From assembly GCF_025602895.1 (NCBI RefSeq), contig NW_026516347.1, forward strand, positions 34,532 to 98,531: a DNA stretch of 64,000 bases, in the 5' to 3' direction. The position numbers and the translations under genes were made by a program. Each line of letters starts with the position of its first letter. Position 1 is the stretch's first letter. The notes under the pieces were generated by a model. That model was not told the DNA's origin. It did not search any database and worked only from the letters and a program-made list of their open reading frames with translations. Positions 1 through 11,800 of the stretch are shown piece after piece. Origin of the DNA: Polychytrium aggregatum (lineage: Eukaryota; Chytridiomycota; Chytridiomycetes; Polychytriales).

Positions 1-1583
1 TTGGTCGGTGATGGTGACGGTTGCAATGGTAGTCGAGTCAGGAGAGGAGGGCAGATGGGGTTGCGTTTAGGATGTGCTGCCTGGCGCCCTGGACAGAATA
101 TGCAAATGGCCCTGGACAGAATGCAGATGGCAGGACGAAGGGCGTGTGGATGCGAGGAACGTGGTGCCAGGCGACGGATGCCAAAGCCGTTTCGCATGCC
201 CCATGCCCAGCAAATCGAAGGAGCCAGCTTCCCGAGCGACTCGCTAGAAATCTCCAGCAGCATCCGCCCCAGCAAGTCCGAAGCGGCATCCAAACAAACC
301 GGCAGAGCCCACAAAGCAAGACGCAGATGAATGCACTTACGACCATGGCGGGACGCTCGCGGGATCGAGTTTGTGGGCAGGCAAGGGCAGGGCAGGCAGG
401 CAGATCAGACTGAGGGCAAGCGAGTCCACACGGGAGGAGAACCAGCGGCTTTGTCAGGCAGGGGGGGGGGCAGACCAGACCCACAAAAGCGAGCGAGCGA
501 GAGGAGGGGGGTAGAAGAGAGCAGGACCGCAGCGGTCACAGGCCGGAGCAATGAGGGGCGGGAGAATGGAGACCAGCAGACCCAGGCGATCCTGTGATGG
601 CGCTCTTTTCGAGCCGGGTGATCGAAAGGCCGGATGGCGGGATGGACTTGGTCCCCCACAGAGGCAGCAGCCGCGACACGCCGAAAAAGAAAGGCGAAAA
701 GATAGAGGCCAAGGTTGCGCAACGGGGAGGGGGTGTGCTGGTGGCCAAGACGCCTTTGCCGACAGCGAGGACAAGTGCAGCCGCTGTGCGAGTGCAGCGG
801 TGGTGCTGCTGGCTCGACTGGCTCCACGGCCAAGTGCCGAAGACTGTGTCGATGTCGCCGCAGAGATGCGTTGGTCGTTGCTTGACATTGCTTGATATCG
901 CTGGACGTTGCTTGATATCGGTGAGCATTACTTGATATCGGGATGTCCAATACGCTCGCGGCCATGATCTCGGACCTGCTGGTCGGCAGGCTCGGCGACT
1001 CGCCCACTGAAACAGCTGTGCGGCAGCTTGGTCACTGAAATAACGGCCCTGCAACTCGCCCCCCGCCGAGCGCCCACAGTGCACCCGCGACGCGCCTGTG
1101 CGTTCCCACGGGCGCGCACAGACGCTGCCGTGTGCGCCGTTGCCGCTGTGCGGCCGCTCTGTGGCGCGTGTCCTCCACATGACCGGGCGGCGCTCGCTCC
1201 CTGCTCGTCACGGGGCTGGCTGCCCCCGCGTTCCCCTTGCGCCTCTGCCCGCGAATCACGCGCGCCGCGCTGCACACGTTGCCGATCCGCCCTCGATCCG
1301 CCCTCGATCCGGCTTGTCACGTGGATAATGCGCAGCACCCTCGCCGCACGCGCATTCGGCAACGACGCGCACAAGGTGTAACGCGTGTGCGCGCCACCCC
1401 TGGTGGAAACCACGTTGCCTTGCGGCGAAGCTGATCGAGCACCGCGACCCAACGTCCCTCGGCAACCAGAGCGGTGTATGGACCCCGGATGCGAGCCTCG
1501 TCGCTGGGGCCAGGATATCGCTCTGCATCTTCGCCGCCAAGCCCTGCCAGCTGTCCTTCTCCCCGCGCTCTATCCTCCCCGCC
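1..1583. other. No gene recognised (left edge of window)
   Basis: Several overlapping open frames exist on both strands, but none shows a recognisable domain, a conserved motif or a convincing exon chain. The stretch is GC-rich with homopurine tracts (a G run near 461-470) and a short tandem repeat at 878-941. It may hold the end of a gene lying left of the window or the promoter of the TIR gene that begins at 1584. Confidence 0.5.
878..941. repeat. Short tandem repeat, TTGCTTGATATCG-like units
   Basis: Four degenerate copies of a unit resembling TTGCTTGATATCG or TTGCTTGACA follow each other with small spacers. The GATATC core occurs three times. No coding role is visible. Confidence 0.6.
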
Positions 1584-3674
1584 ATGTCTGTCGCCGGAGA
1601 CAAGACCGGGCTCCCTGCTGGTGTCGTCCTCGTCCCCGGTCCGACACCGACCGTCTTGGCCCCAAGCACATTCGACCTGATGCTCAGCTACCAGTGGGTC
1701 CGCGCTCCTTGCATTGGACCGCTCTGCTTTGTGCCGATCGAGCCTCTCCCCTCTCCCGGACTGACGCCCTTTTGTTGTCCATGCACAGATGGAGCCATCA
1801 GGAAACTGTCAAAAAGATCCGCGATTCGCTCAAGGCCCGCGGCCTCTCTGTCTGGATGGACTTGGACTGCATGGCCGGCAACATCAACGACGCCATGTAC
1901 GATGGGGTGGTATCGTCCCGGGTCATTGTGCCGTGCCTAACGGCTGCCTATGAGGTCAGACACCGCCGCGCTAATTCATACATTGACCAGGGCTCGCTGC
2001 CTGCTCGACGGTTCTGACATGCCACAATCCTCGGAACTCTGCACAACCCACATCCCCTGCACCCATGTGCTGTCAAACAGGCATCCTACAACTGCAAGAA
2101 GGAGCTCAATTTTGCCGACGCAGAAAAGAAGCCCCTCGTGCCCGTGCGTCTGGACCGAGGGCCGTTCACCTGGTCCGCCATCATCACCTCGGGCCTGCTC
2201 TACGTCGATCTCTGTCATCCCAACGGCAGCGACTCCGAAGCCGCGCCCATGCTCGACACCGACTCGGCCTGGTGGAACTCCAAAATGGACATGCTCGCCC
2301 GGGAGATCCGCGCGAAGCAGAACTCCAAGCCGATTGCGCAGCGTTCTGTCGTAAGTGGGTCGCCCAAGTGTAAAGAGCCAGCAACACACCAAGCGCGAGG
2401 ACAGCCCAGGTCGTAACAGTGGCTGATTTTGACGTCTTGACCAACCCGGATTCTCATCTTCACGACGCACTCAGCAATATCGGTGGAAGTGGGCAATGAT
2501 CACCTCGGGCTCATTGATCGTGCTCGTTGCGATCGTCTACGTCATTATCGCCGCAGTCGAGGGCCGGTTCAACGGACTGTTTGGCAACAACACACCCAAC
2601 TGTGAGTGTTTTGAACGCAATCGTCTGCGGGCCGCTGCTTTGGGTGCCGCTTGTGATCATCATCCACGCAACAATTGCACTGAGGGGCGTGTGTCCCATG
2701 CAGCTAGCTTCATGCGATTTCTGATCCACTTGCTCATGCGCCTCTGATACACTTACTTACACGACCGGATCCACACGACCCGACACCCCAATCCACCCGG
2801 TATCAGTTTCATTCAGCGTATCGACGCCTCAATGGGTCGCTGCAAATGGCCTCTCATGCGACAAAGCCTGTAGCAAGGCCAATCTGACTTTCTACTCCAC
2901 CAGCACCACGGCCAGCACTGCCTATGCCGTTTGTCAGAATCTGCAAGGTGAGTGGCTGCACACACCTGGCTGCATGTCCTCGCGCCTCCGTGCACAGCGG
3001 CCGTCAGCCGACTCTCTGGATGCATGGACAAACTGGCATGCTCATCCCGGCCATGCTTTGGCAATCTCAGACACCGACCCGACCATTGCCATCTCATGGT
3101 CCGAGATCCAAGTCGCAGGCAACAGCACACTCTGCGGCAGCTCTTCATCGGCAAGCTATGAGTGTCTCTGCGTCGATCCAAAGTTTTCGGCCTCCGTGAG
3201 CACAGTGTCCAGCGTCATCGGAAACACTTGTGACGATGCTTGCAGTTTCTCGCCTCCCAATACTGCCACGGTTCCTCACCCCGGTAAGCCTGCCACTCTG
3301 CAGATGAACGTCCCGCACATCACTTCATCCGAAACCAACCCCGCGCCCCCAGTCTGAGATTGCCGACACAGAGATATCCAATGACTGATCCATCTTTGTT
3401 GGTGGTGGTGGTGATGGTGCACACTCTAGCCGATTCTTCCTGGGTTTTTCCTGTCAAGGCCCTCTTCAATTCGCACTTTCCGCAATACTATGGGTGCAAG
3501 ACCCTGACTGGCTCTCAGGCCGGCACCGTCCTCACGGGCGTTTGCCAGACCAAGGTTCTTGACAGCAGTGGTCGCTACGTCTCTGCCAACTCCACGGATC
3601 CGTTTGGACGATCCATCTCCTTCCAGTGCATCTGTGCTGTTCCGCCGGGTTCGCAGCCGACTCACAGCTCGTGA
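1584..3674 (+). CDS. TIR-domain single-pass membrane protein with Cys-rich ectodomain
   Basis: Seven exons join in frame: 1584-1697, 1802-1954, 2081-2350, 2475-2601, 2807-2947, 3071-3283, 3430-3674, giving 420 residues. Residues about 30-170 form a TIR domain: FDLMLSYQW (first strand), GLSVWMDLDCMAG (BB-loop region), VIVPCLTAAYE, SYNCKKELNFA and VPVRLD. Exon 4 encodes a transmembrane helix (about residues 187-208, SLIVLVAIVYVIIAAVEG). The remaining 200 or so residues are rich in Cys, Ser and Thr with recurring CxC motifs (ECLC, QCIC), which suggests a disulfide-bonded extracellular domain. No signal peptide is seen, so the TIR end is probably cytosolic, the reverse of Toll order. TIR domains act in signalling as scaffolds or as NADases. 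The usual catalytic Glu region reads GNINDAM here, so NADase activity is doubtful. Family assignment is firm; role is unknown. Confidence 0.82.
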
Positions 3675-4590
3675 GAAACAACAGAGCGACACGACAGAGT
3701 CGCCGAGGATATGGTCCAGCATTGGCCCAGAGGTGAATCCATGCGTTGCCTCGACGAATACAGGGTTCCCTGAATACATGCGTGGAATCGTGACGCCAGC
3801 GCGGCATGCAGCATGATCATCGTGTGCAGGACAATTGCGGAAACCGGGGAGATCTTGGTTTGGCGGCATGTTGGAAGCAGACCATCAACGACGACATGTC
3901 CTGGGTAAGACGCACACAGTTTCCACCAGAGCACACATTGCCCCCCCCCCAGCGCACCATGCACCATACACCAAACACCATGCACCATGCACCAAACACA
4001 TGCGCCCAGCCCACCAAGCAACACCCGACACCCGCAGCGCCCGTGGCGGCGCCATCACCGCAGGCGTCCAAGGCGCCTGGCTCGAGAAGGGCGCGGCGGC
4101 CTGCGGCACACGCGGTCTGCGCGCCCATGGCCTTCTGTGAGATCAATCCGCTGGCCTGGATCGGCTCCGATCGCTCTCGTCTTCCCACTCCAATTCAATG
4201 CATCTGCACCGATCCGCTCTCCCACGCCCCTTGCTGTCTCTCTTTGCATGTCCTTGCTGCTTCTCGACACACATGGCCACTCTGACGCCGCTCGTTCTCG
4301 GCACCCCCTCCCGCCAGGTCGATGAAAAAGGACATCCGTCGCCGGCCTTTCTCGTCTTGCTCTCTTCCTTGCCCTTTTCTTGACCAGGCCCTGAGTCCTT
4401 TCGTCCTCCGGATACTTGGCCTCCAGCCGGCGCTGTGCTGCCTCCCTCGACTCAATCTCAAATAGTCGAGCCTTGCCCTTTTCCCGTCCACATTCAAGGG
4501 CCTCTGCTGCTCACATTCCCGCTGCAAATCTTGTCGCACCCTCGATATCCTGCCAAACACCATCGCTTCCCACGGACCCACCGTCCTGCC
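3675..4590 (+). other. Intergenic: Cys-rich coding-like debris and CACCATGCAC repeats
   Basis: Just after the TIR gene, 3827-3904 reads as a Cys-containing peptide (DNCGNRGDLGLAACWKQ) followed by a plausible GTAAGA donor. Around 4194-4205 a QCICTDP motif recalls the QCICAVP end of the ectodomain. I could not join these in frame to the TIR gene, so they may be a decayed ectodomain repeat or missed alternative exons. A CACCATGCAC/CACCAAACAC tandem repeat fills 3955-4001. The last 200 bases are probably the 5' leader of the next gene. Confidence 0.4.
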
Positions 4591-7500
4591 ATGCATCAAA
4601 TCATTCGGCTCTTCCTGAGTCTGGCCATCGTCGCCGGCCTCGCGCTCTCCGCTGCTGCCATCCCCAACCCAAAGACTTACACCGTCGGCGCCATCGACCT
4701 CACCGTCTTTGATTTTGTCGAGACCGGCTTCACCAATGACCCGACCCTGCAGTCGCCCATGATGCTGTTCTGGAGCATCCTGAACCTGGGCACCGCCAAC
4801 GAAACTCTGCATGCTGCCCTGGTGCTCGACCCAAAGCGCTCCTCGGACGACGAGGTGCAGAGGGAAACCGTCGCGAACTCGTGGATGGGCTTTGCCCTCG
4901 GCAAGACCATGCTGACCGCCGACTTTGTCATGGTTTGGGCCAACCCTCGCGATAACAGCACTGTCAAGCTCATCGAGGCCCTCTCGCCTGGCCAATACAG
5001 CCCGCCCAAACCCGCTCCGCAGAAGCTGTTGACGCCCGGTGTGCTCTCTCAGCAGGGCAACGTCGTCGTCGCCGAGTTCTATCGTCCAACCCAGGTGTCG
5101 ATTCCGAACCGGCTCTCGATCAACACCGCGGGACTCACCGATACGATATGGTGAGTCTGCTGTCGTTGCCCTGCTTTGGATATGCAGTCGGCCGCAGTCG
5201 GCCGCAGTCCCCCCCCCCGATCTGCATGTGGGACTCACCAATGTGATCGCCATGAGAGCCTGGGCCTTGCACAACGGTGGGATCGTTGAGTGCATCGCCG
5301 TTCGCTGTCTCACACCCCATCGCCCTTTTGCTCCGTCTCTTGCAATCCAGGGCATACAATGTCGATCCAGACCACAACAGCCCCGGCGGATGGCAGTTTT
5401 ACCACGGCTGGAACCGCGGAGGCATCACCTTCAACTTTGCAACGGGCGCAAACCAGGTGCAGCCCTACGGCCTGTCCCGCACGCCAAAGTACATCCACGG
5501 CGGTATCATGATGCTCTGCTGGCTGTTGCTCTATCCCGCAGGCATCTTCTGCGCTCGCTACTGCAAGTCCCTGCCCCGATGGCTCTGGATCCACGTCATA
5601 CTCCAATCTGTCTCCAGCGTGCTCGTCTGGGCAAGCGCCATCTACATGCTTGTGTCGCTGCCGTCCATGAACTGGCTGGTGATCCACCGCCACACCATCC
5701 TTGGCCGTGTCTTGGTCTCATTGCTGGCAGTCCAAGTCCTCTTGGGCTTCTTGAATCGGCTCGGCCTCAGCTCGGAACGGATGGCCCGAATTCGGAGCTG
5801 GATCAAGCTCTCACACGACATCCTTGGCTGGCTGCTGATCCTGGCCTCCATCGTGCAAATCGGCTTTGGCATCCAGAACCTGTGGCCCTGGGAGGTGGCC
5901 AGCACCGGAAGCGGACAGATGTTCACCTTTTATTTCCCGTGGGTGCTGTTCTTTTTCCTCGTTCTGGTGTGGCTCATCCTCTTTTGCGGCGCCGAGGTCT
6001 ACTACCGTATCTCCATCGTCAACTACGACCGGCCAAAGATCAAGACCCGCCTCCGTCTTCTGCGCCGATTCAAAACCATCGACGAGTACGAGGCGCCCGA
6101 TACCATGCGCAAGCCGCAGCTCCAGCTTCAGAAGGGTGTCGACATCCAGAGCCAGTATCTGACCAGCGTCTCGCCCTTCACCTGGAACGACATCAACGAT
6201 CGCGTCTTGAGGGGCGACATCCTCGTCGTCGCCAACGGCAAGTTTGTTTATGACGCATCGCAGTGGCTGACCTCGCACCCGGGCGGACAGGTCATTCTGT
6301 ACTCGTGTGCTGGCACCGACATCACCAACGACTACTTCCAGTACGTATGATGTGTGAGCGACGGCGCATCGGTGCGTACTGTGATGAGCCGGCACCTGGC
6401 CTGCTCTTGCGAACGGGGCAATGTTCGCAATGTTCGCAATATTCGCAATATTCGCAATGTTCGCAATGCACGGGATATGCTGTTCTTCTCCTTGCTTGCT
6501 GTTCTTCTCCTTGCTTGCTGTTCTATTCCTTGCTTTACTTTGCTGTGCTCACCACACACACTCATATCCGCTTTGTTCACGCATACAGCGATGCCGGCTT
6601 TGATGCCGAGGAGTTTGTTCCGCGACCCACCCCAACCGCCGCCAACACCCTTCGCCGCCGCCGCAACCTGTCCCGATTCGACCAGACCTTTTCGAGCCCA
6701 AAACCGGCCGAGCTCTCGCGAAAGCCCACGGTCTCCCCGCCCGTCGACAACTTGCGCTTCCCGTACCTGAGCCAGCAAGAGATCGAAAATGTGATCCGCG
6801 CTCGTCGCACACACGTCCACACTCGCCTTGCCATCGAACGTCTGTCCTCGCTCTTGATCGGACAAATCGTCACCGATCCCGGTCTCTCTTCTCCGAACGA
6901 CGAGCCCCTCTTTGATCCAGCCGAGTTCCGCCGATATGCCTTGGTCCAGTCCATCCGCGAGACTCAGCCATCGTCAGCGGCGCAGCCATACTACCGTCTC
7001 AAGTTTGCCCTGCTGTACCCACACGACACTCGCTACCGCGAGCCCAAGATGCTTCTTCCCGGCCACGTCGTCGAACTGCAGCTCCGAATCCGCGGCAGAC
7101 TGGTGTCGCGCTACTTTACGCCAATCGAGGGTTCGCTCATGTCCGCGATCGAGATCATCGTGCGCCTGAACCCCAAGGGTGAAATGAGCCCGTATCTGGT
7201 TGACCAGAAGCCCGGCGACAAGCAGTTCAAGATCCGCGGGCCGTTTGGTACCCCGCTTGTGAACCCGCAGCGACCCATCAACAACGACGGCCAGTGGTGC
7301 TACCAGCGTATGGCTTTCTTCACCAACGGCTCAGCTCTGACTGCGGGACTACATCTGCTGAACTTTTTGTTCTTCCCGACCGAGGTGCCGATCAAGGTGA
7401 GTTGATTTATCTCGCTGTCGAGCTTGGCGGTGTCGTGATTGTAGCAAAGATTGGCACTGACGGACTGCTTGGCCCCCTGTCCTCACCCAGATCAGCATGG

Positions 7501-8072
7501 ACTATCAAGCGCAGCATCCGGACGAGCTGAATCTCAAGCGAGGCCAGTGGGTCGTTGTGCGGACGCACTACTACGACGGCTGGGCAGAGGGCCAAAACAT
7601 GACCACCAATCAGACCGGCCTGTTCCCGCTCGTCGTCACCAAGCCGCGGTGCGGAACCGAGACACAGCTGACCATCGTCAACGTCGTCCGCAACATCCAT
7701 GAGATCTGCGGGTCGTACCTGATGGAGGGAGCCCTGCTCTCGTATCCCAACCAAGTCCGCATTGTCCATGTTCTGACGGGCGGTCCGCCCTCCGACCCCC
7801 ACGGCGTCGTCAAGACCTATGCTCCCGGTAACATCATGCTCGGCAAAGTCGGCACTGCCATCGTCGACAGCATCCTGGGCGACCCCAAGTACGGCCTTCT
7901 CCGCGACCCGACGGCAGGGGGACAGACTCCATTCGGCAATGTGCGGCAGCGCATCTACATCTGCGGCACGCGGTCGTTCTCAGGACGGATGTACGAGACC
8001 ATCATTGACGAGCTGGGCTATCACCATGGCGACATCTACATCCTGCCCGACGAAGAGAGTGTCCATCGCTAG
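4591..8072 (+). CDS. DOMON / cytochrome b561 / cytochrome b5 / FAD-NAD(P) reductase fusion
   Basis: Four exons (4591-5150, 5351-6340, 6589-7396, 7491-8072) give 979 residues with all joints in frame. The start was chosen because it opens a clear signal peptide (MHQIIRLFLSLAIVAGLALS). Domains in order are: DOMON, a heme or sugar-binding ectodomain (about residues 30-190); a five- or six-helix cytochrome b561 core with His ligands in KYIHGGIMML, IHRHTILGR and LSHDILGW; a cytochrome b5 domain with the heme motif SHPGGQV; and a C-terminal ferredoxin-reductase module with the FAD motif RYFTPIE and NAD(P)-binding segments IVHVLTGG and RIYICGT. This architecture should carry electrons from cytosolic NAD(P)H through FAD and b-hemes across a membrane to an external acceptor such as ferric iron or a quinone. 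The acceptor is inferred, not shown. Confidence 0.88.
6418..6530. repeat. Intronic tandem repeats (AATGTTCGC and TTCTTCTCCTTGCTTGCTG)
   Basis: Within intron 2 of the DOMON-b561 gene, five or six copies of a 9-base unit AATRTTCGC (6418-6467) are followed by two to three copies of a pyrimidine-rich unit containing TTCTCCTTGCTTGCTGTTC (6479-6530). The second block resembles an extended polypyrimidine tract before the acceptor at 6588. Confidence 0.7.
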
Positions 8073-8820
8073 TCCGACCGCCTTCATCACCACATCCCAC
8101 TCCATTTTTGCTGTTATTCTCTGCCTGTTTGTGTTTTCTCAATATCAGTCATACATTGGTCGCCGGCTTAGATGGCCCACCCGCCTGTGTTTGCACCATG
8201 AATGGGGGGGGGTGTTCACGATCCATGTTCTGCACAGGGTGGACCAACCTGCACCAGCCCGATATATGCAGTATCCCACGCCAGCGCCATGGCCAAGAGC
8301 GTCCGCTGGTGGCAACCGCCCCCAATCCATGCGATCCTGGCGACAAACCAGCGCGCCGCGCCGCCCAGCCAAAGCGACCCCTGCTCATCCGGGTCTTGCG
8401 ATCGCCGTTCGTTCGCTCGTCCGTCCATCGTTGTTCGTCCATCGTCCATCGTTCATCGTTCATCGTCGCTCACTCGGTCACCAGCGCACTTCCCGCCGAC
8501 ACGAATAACCTGGATATCGCCCCGTCTGCCGGCTATCGATTCCTCGCACTATCACCACCATCGCTTCGGGCTCTGCACCCGCCACCGTCTTCTGTCCGGC
8601 AACGACTCCCTCGGACGGCACTCGTTTCCCTACAACTGCTACTCGACAAAGGTCGTCGCCTCGTCCTTCGGATACCTCCACCCGCTCATCTTCAGTCGCC
8701 ACGCACAAGTCCCATCGGGCCCATCGTCAGTGTCCTCTCCCATCTCCGCCCCGATCTCCACCGATCCCTCCTCTCCCGCATCACTGTCCGCCTGGCGCAT
8801 CCCTCTCCTCCTCTGTCCAT
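8073..8820. other. Intergenic region with GTCCATCGTT repeats
   Basis: No convincing exon is seen. A run of TCGTCCATCGTTCATCGT-like repeats lies at 8404-8470. The 3' part is probably promoter and leader for the downstream tuberin gene. Confidence 0.5.
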
Positions 8821-11800
8821 ATGCCCCGCACTGGTCTTGAGAAGGGTATCCAGGCCTGGACGCTGAGGCTGCGGGCCCGCATCGAGGCCCTCTCCCGTCC
8901 CCTCAACTCTCCCGCCAGCACAGTTGCCACCAGTCCCAGCACCATCGACTCGGGCTCGGCTGCTTCTGGCCTTACCTCGCTCCAAGTCCTGGCGACCTTG
9001 GTGGACCAGCTCGCTCTCTTCAACCTTGCCCGCCGCCCCGAAGCCAGTGCGTCGCCGCAGCTTGAAACAGTCCCCTCACAGGACGGAACCGAACCGACCG
9101 AGCTCGCCAACAGCAACCTGGTTCAGATCCTGACGGATATTTCGCGTCTCGTCTTGGTCGTCGACTTGCCTTCGGAGGTGGCCGATATCTGGGAGCTGGT
9201 TGCTCCATGGACTGGGCCCGATAAAGAGCCCCAGATTCGCAGGGCCGCTTTGGGCTTTATCCCAGCCTGCCTGAAAGGCCAGGGCAACCACATCGATACG
9301 CTGCGCTATGCCTTCTTCTCGGCCATCAGCGACTCGCAGGACGACGCAGCGCAACGTTCGCAATCGCAGTCGCAACCTCAGCCTCAAGTGATCCCGGACC
9401 TGGATATCAAGTTCGCCATTCTCATCGCCCTCACCAATGATGGCCGAGACATCCGCTACATCGAAAAGGGTGTGGTCGCCTTGATCAGCCTGTGGATTAC
9501 GAGACTGCTGGCTCTCCGGCCGCTGGCTACGGTCGTCCGTCCATCAGCAACTTCGGTCGCCGTCGCCGCCGCCGCTGTCGCCGTTTTCACACCGCTTGAC
9601 GAGCCCAGCCATGAGCACAACGCTGCCGAGACCAACGGTCCCGTTGGGATATCGCCGGCGGATCCCTCGACGGCACATCTTCCGGGCCAGGAACTCGTCG
9701 CTCTCTTTGCGCTCTTTGCCAACCTCCTCCGATTCCACCCGGCGCATTTGCCAGCAGATCAGATCCAACAGCTCCTCGAGATCGTCTATCGCATCAGCAT
9801 CGAGCCTGTAGACGAACTCGCCGAGCACTGTCTCGCTGTGCTCGACATTATGCTGCGGTACGGCTCGCTACGCCTCGACTCGCTCAATGTGTATGTCTTT
9901 GCCCTCTGCCGGTTTGTGACGGACCACAACCGCTCGGGCACCTGCTGGAAGATCATGAAGAATCTGCTCATGTAGGTCAATCGCGCCGGCTCCTGTTCTT
10001 GACCTATAGTTTGAAGCATTGTCTCCTCCTCCTCCTCCTGCTCCTGCTCCTGCTCCTGCTCCTATTTTTCCTCCTTCGTGATCAGGGGCCATGCTTTGCG
10101 TACCGTCCCCACCATTCCTCGACTCACCACCCTGTGTGCGTCTCTTGGTCCTTCCATCTGGCCATGTCGTCGTCCTTGCTATAGGTCGCAGTTCACCCAA
10201 CCCGCCATGAAGATCCTCTGCGGCATCATCCAGGGCAAGATCAGTCTGCCACACCACACTCGACCCAATATTCTGCGCGGCGCCGTGTTCTTCCTCAGCA
10301 TCAGCAACTGGGGCCGCAGTCAGATCCATAACCTCTCCTATTCGCCCATGTATCTGATCCAGTGTCTCCGAGAGGCAGCCCGCAGCCGAGTCGACATTGC
10401 CGATGCCGAGATCCTGATTTCCCTGGTCCGTCTTACCCGCAAGGACTCGCACGTCTTCTCGATGCTGGAGTGGGATCTGATTATGCAGGTCTGGAGCGTC
10501 CTTGGTGAATACTGGACCGACAGAGAGCGGCCCGTGCAGCTGCTGCTCGGCGACCCGGGGCTGGTTCGAGAAGATCTCGTCCGGGCCCAGCTCCCCACCC
10601 TCGAGCTCATCCTGAAGCTCCACAATCAACTCACCATCACCTTGACGGACGTGTATCTCAACTACCGCGGCGCATCGTCCGTTGCCTTCTTTGACCGGCT
10701 GCTCGACTTGGCCCCGCATCTCTTCGATGGCCTTGCAGAGACCCTGATCCAAGTCAACTCCAATTGGTCGTGGTATCCATCCTTCCCACGGTGGATCGCG
10801 GCAATGTCGAGTCTGACGGCGGCATACATGCCGTTGCACGAACGCCCCGCCATCCGCACCAAGCTCTTCGAGATTATGGAGCAGAGTTGGTACAATGTCC
10901 CGCTTGCCGAACAAGATTTGTACTTTGAGCAGATTCTCCGGCCGTTCCTATCGACGCTGACAAGCGAGTCCGATTCCACCATATATCAGCGTGCCGTGGC
11001 CTTTACCGTGCTGCTCGCCAAGGAATGCAACGACGCCCAGTTCAACGTCATTGCTTCGACCCTGATCCAGTGCTCGCTCAACAGCTGCTCGACCCAGATA
11101 TACAGCTGGGGCGGAGAGAACGACTTTGACGTGGCTAATCCCGAGCAGCTCGTGTCGGTGCCCGGCTTGCTTGCAGAAGACGCCTCGGCGAGGGCAGCCG
11201 CTGCCCTTGTGGGACTCTTTGGACAGTGCCTGCAGAGTATGAACGGCCCGAGATGTATCACGCTCTACTGCCATATCGGCAGGATTGCCGCCTTGCAATC
11301 GGCCCCCACGTCGGTCCGCCTGGTGTGCTGGACGTTTCTGACTCGCCTCCGTGCCGATGTCGAGTACTGGCTGATCTGCCCTGTTCAGCAAGATTCTGAT
11401 GCCGGGACGCCCCAGGCCGAACAGGCCAAGGCCGAGGATGCCCTCGAAACCTTCATCGTCAGCCGACATGTGGTCTGCAACACCACCACGTCGGCCCCTC
11501 GCCCGTCGCGGCCCAGCGCTCGCCCAAACGCATCCGAGGCTGTTCTGCTTCCGGTGGACAAGTACTGCAACCTCATTGCCAAGCTACTGCGAGAAGAGAG
11601 GGACTGGCCGGTCCTGTGGCACATCCTGACCTACTTCTCGCCGCAGCTCCGCAACGTTTACTTTTTTCAAGGCGTCTCTCCGATCATTCAGTCGGTGCAG
11701 GACGTCATTCACGACCTGATCACCGGCGAGAAGGCCGGCGCTGCCGTTTCCAACCTTCCCAGCAACGTCCGCAAGACCGATATCTACCTATCCCTCTGCA

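Noticed and set aside
4195-5355. 386-codon minus-strand frame
   Set aside because: Antisense to the DOMON exon and its leader. Plus-strand homology is unambiguous.
5039-6253. 404-codon plus-strand frame
   Set aside because: A shifted-frame shadow of the cytochrome b561 exon, rich in Pro, Arg and His as expected for a wrong frame.
6418-6530. Regular short repeats that could suggest a CRISPR array
   Set aside because: The units are directly adjacent with no unique spacers, lie inside an intron, and the genome is eukaryotic.
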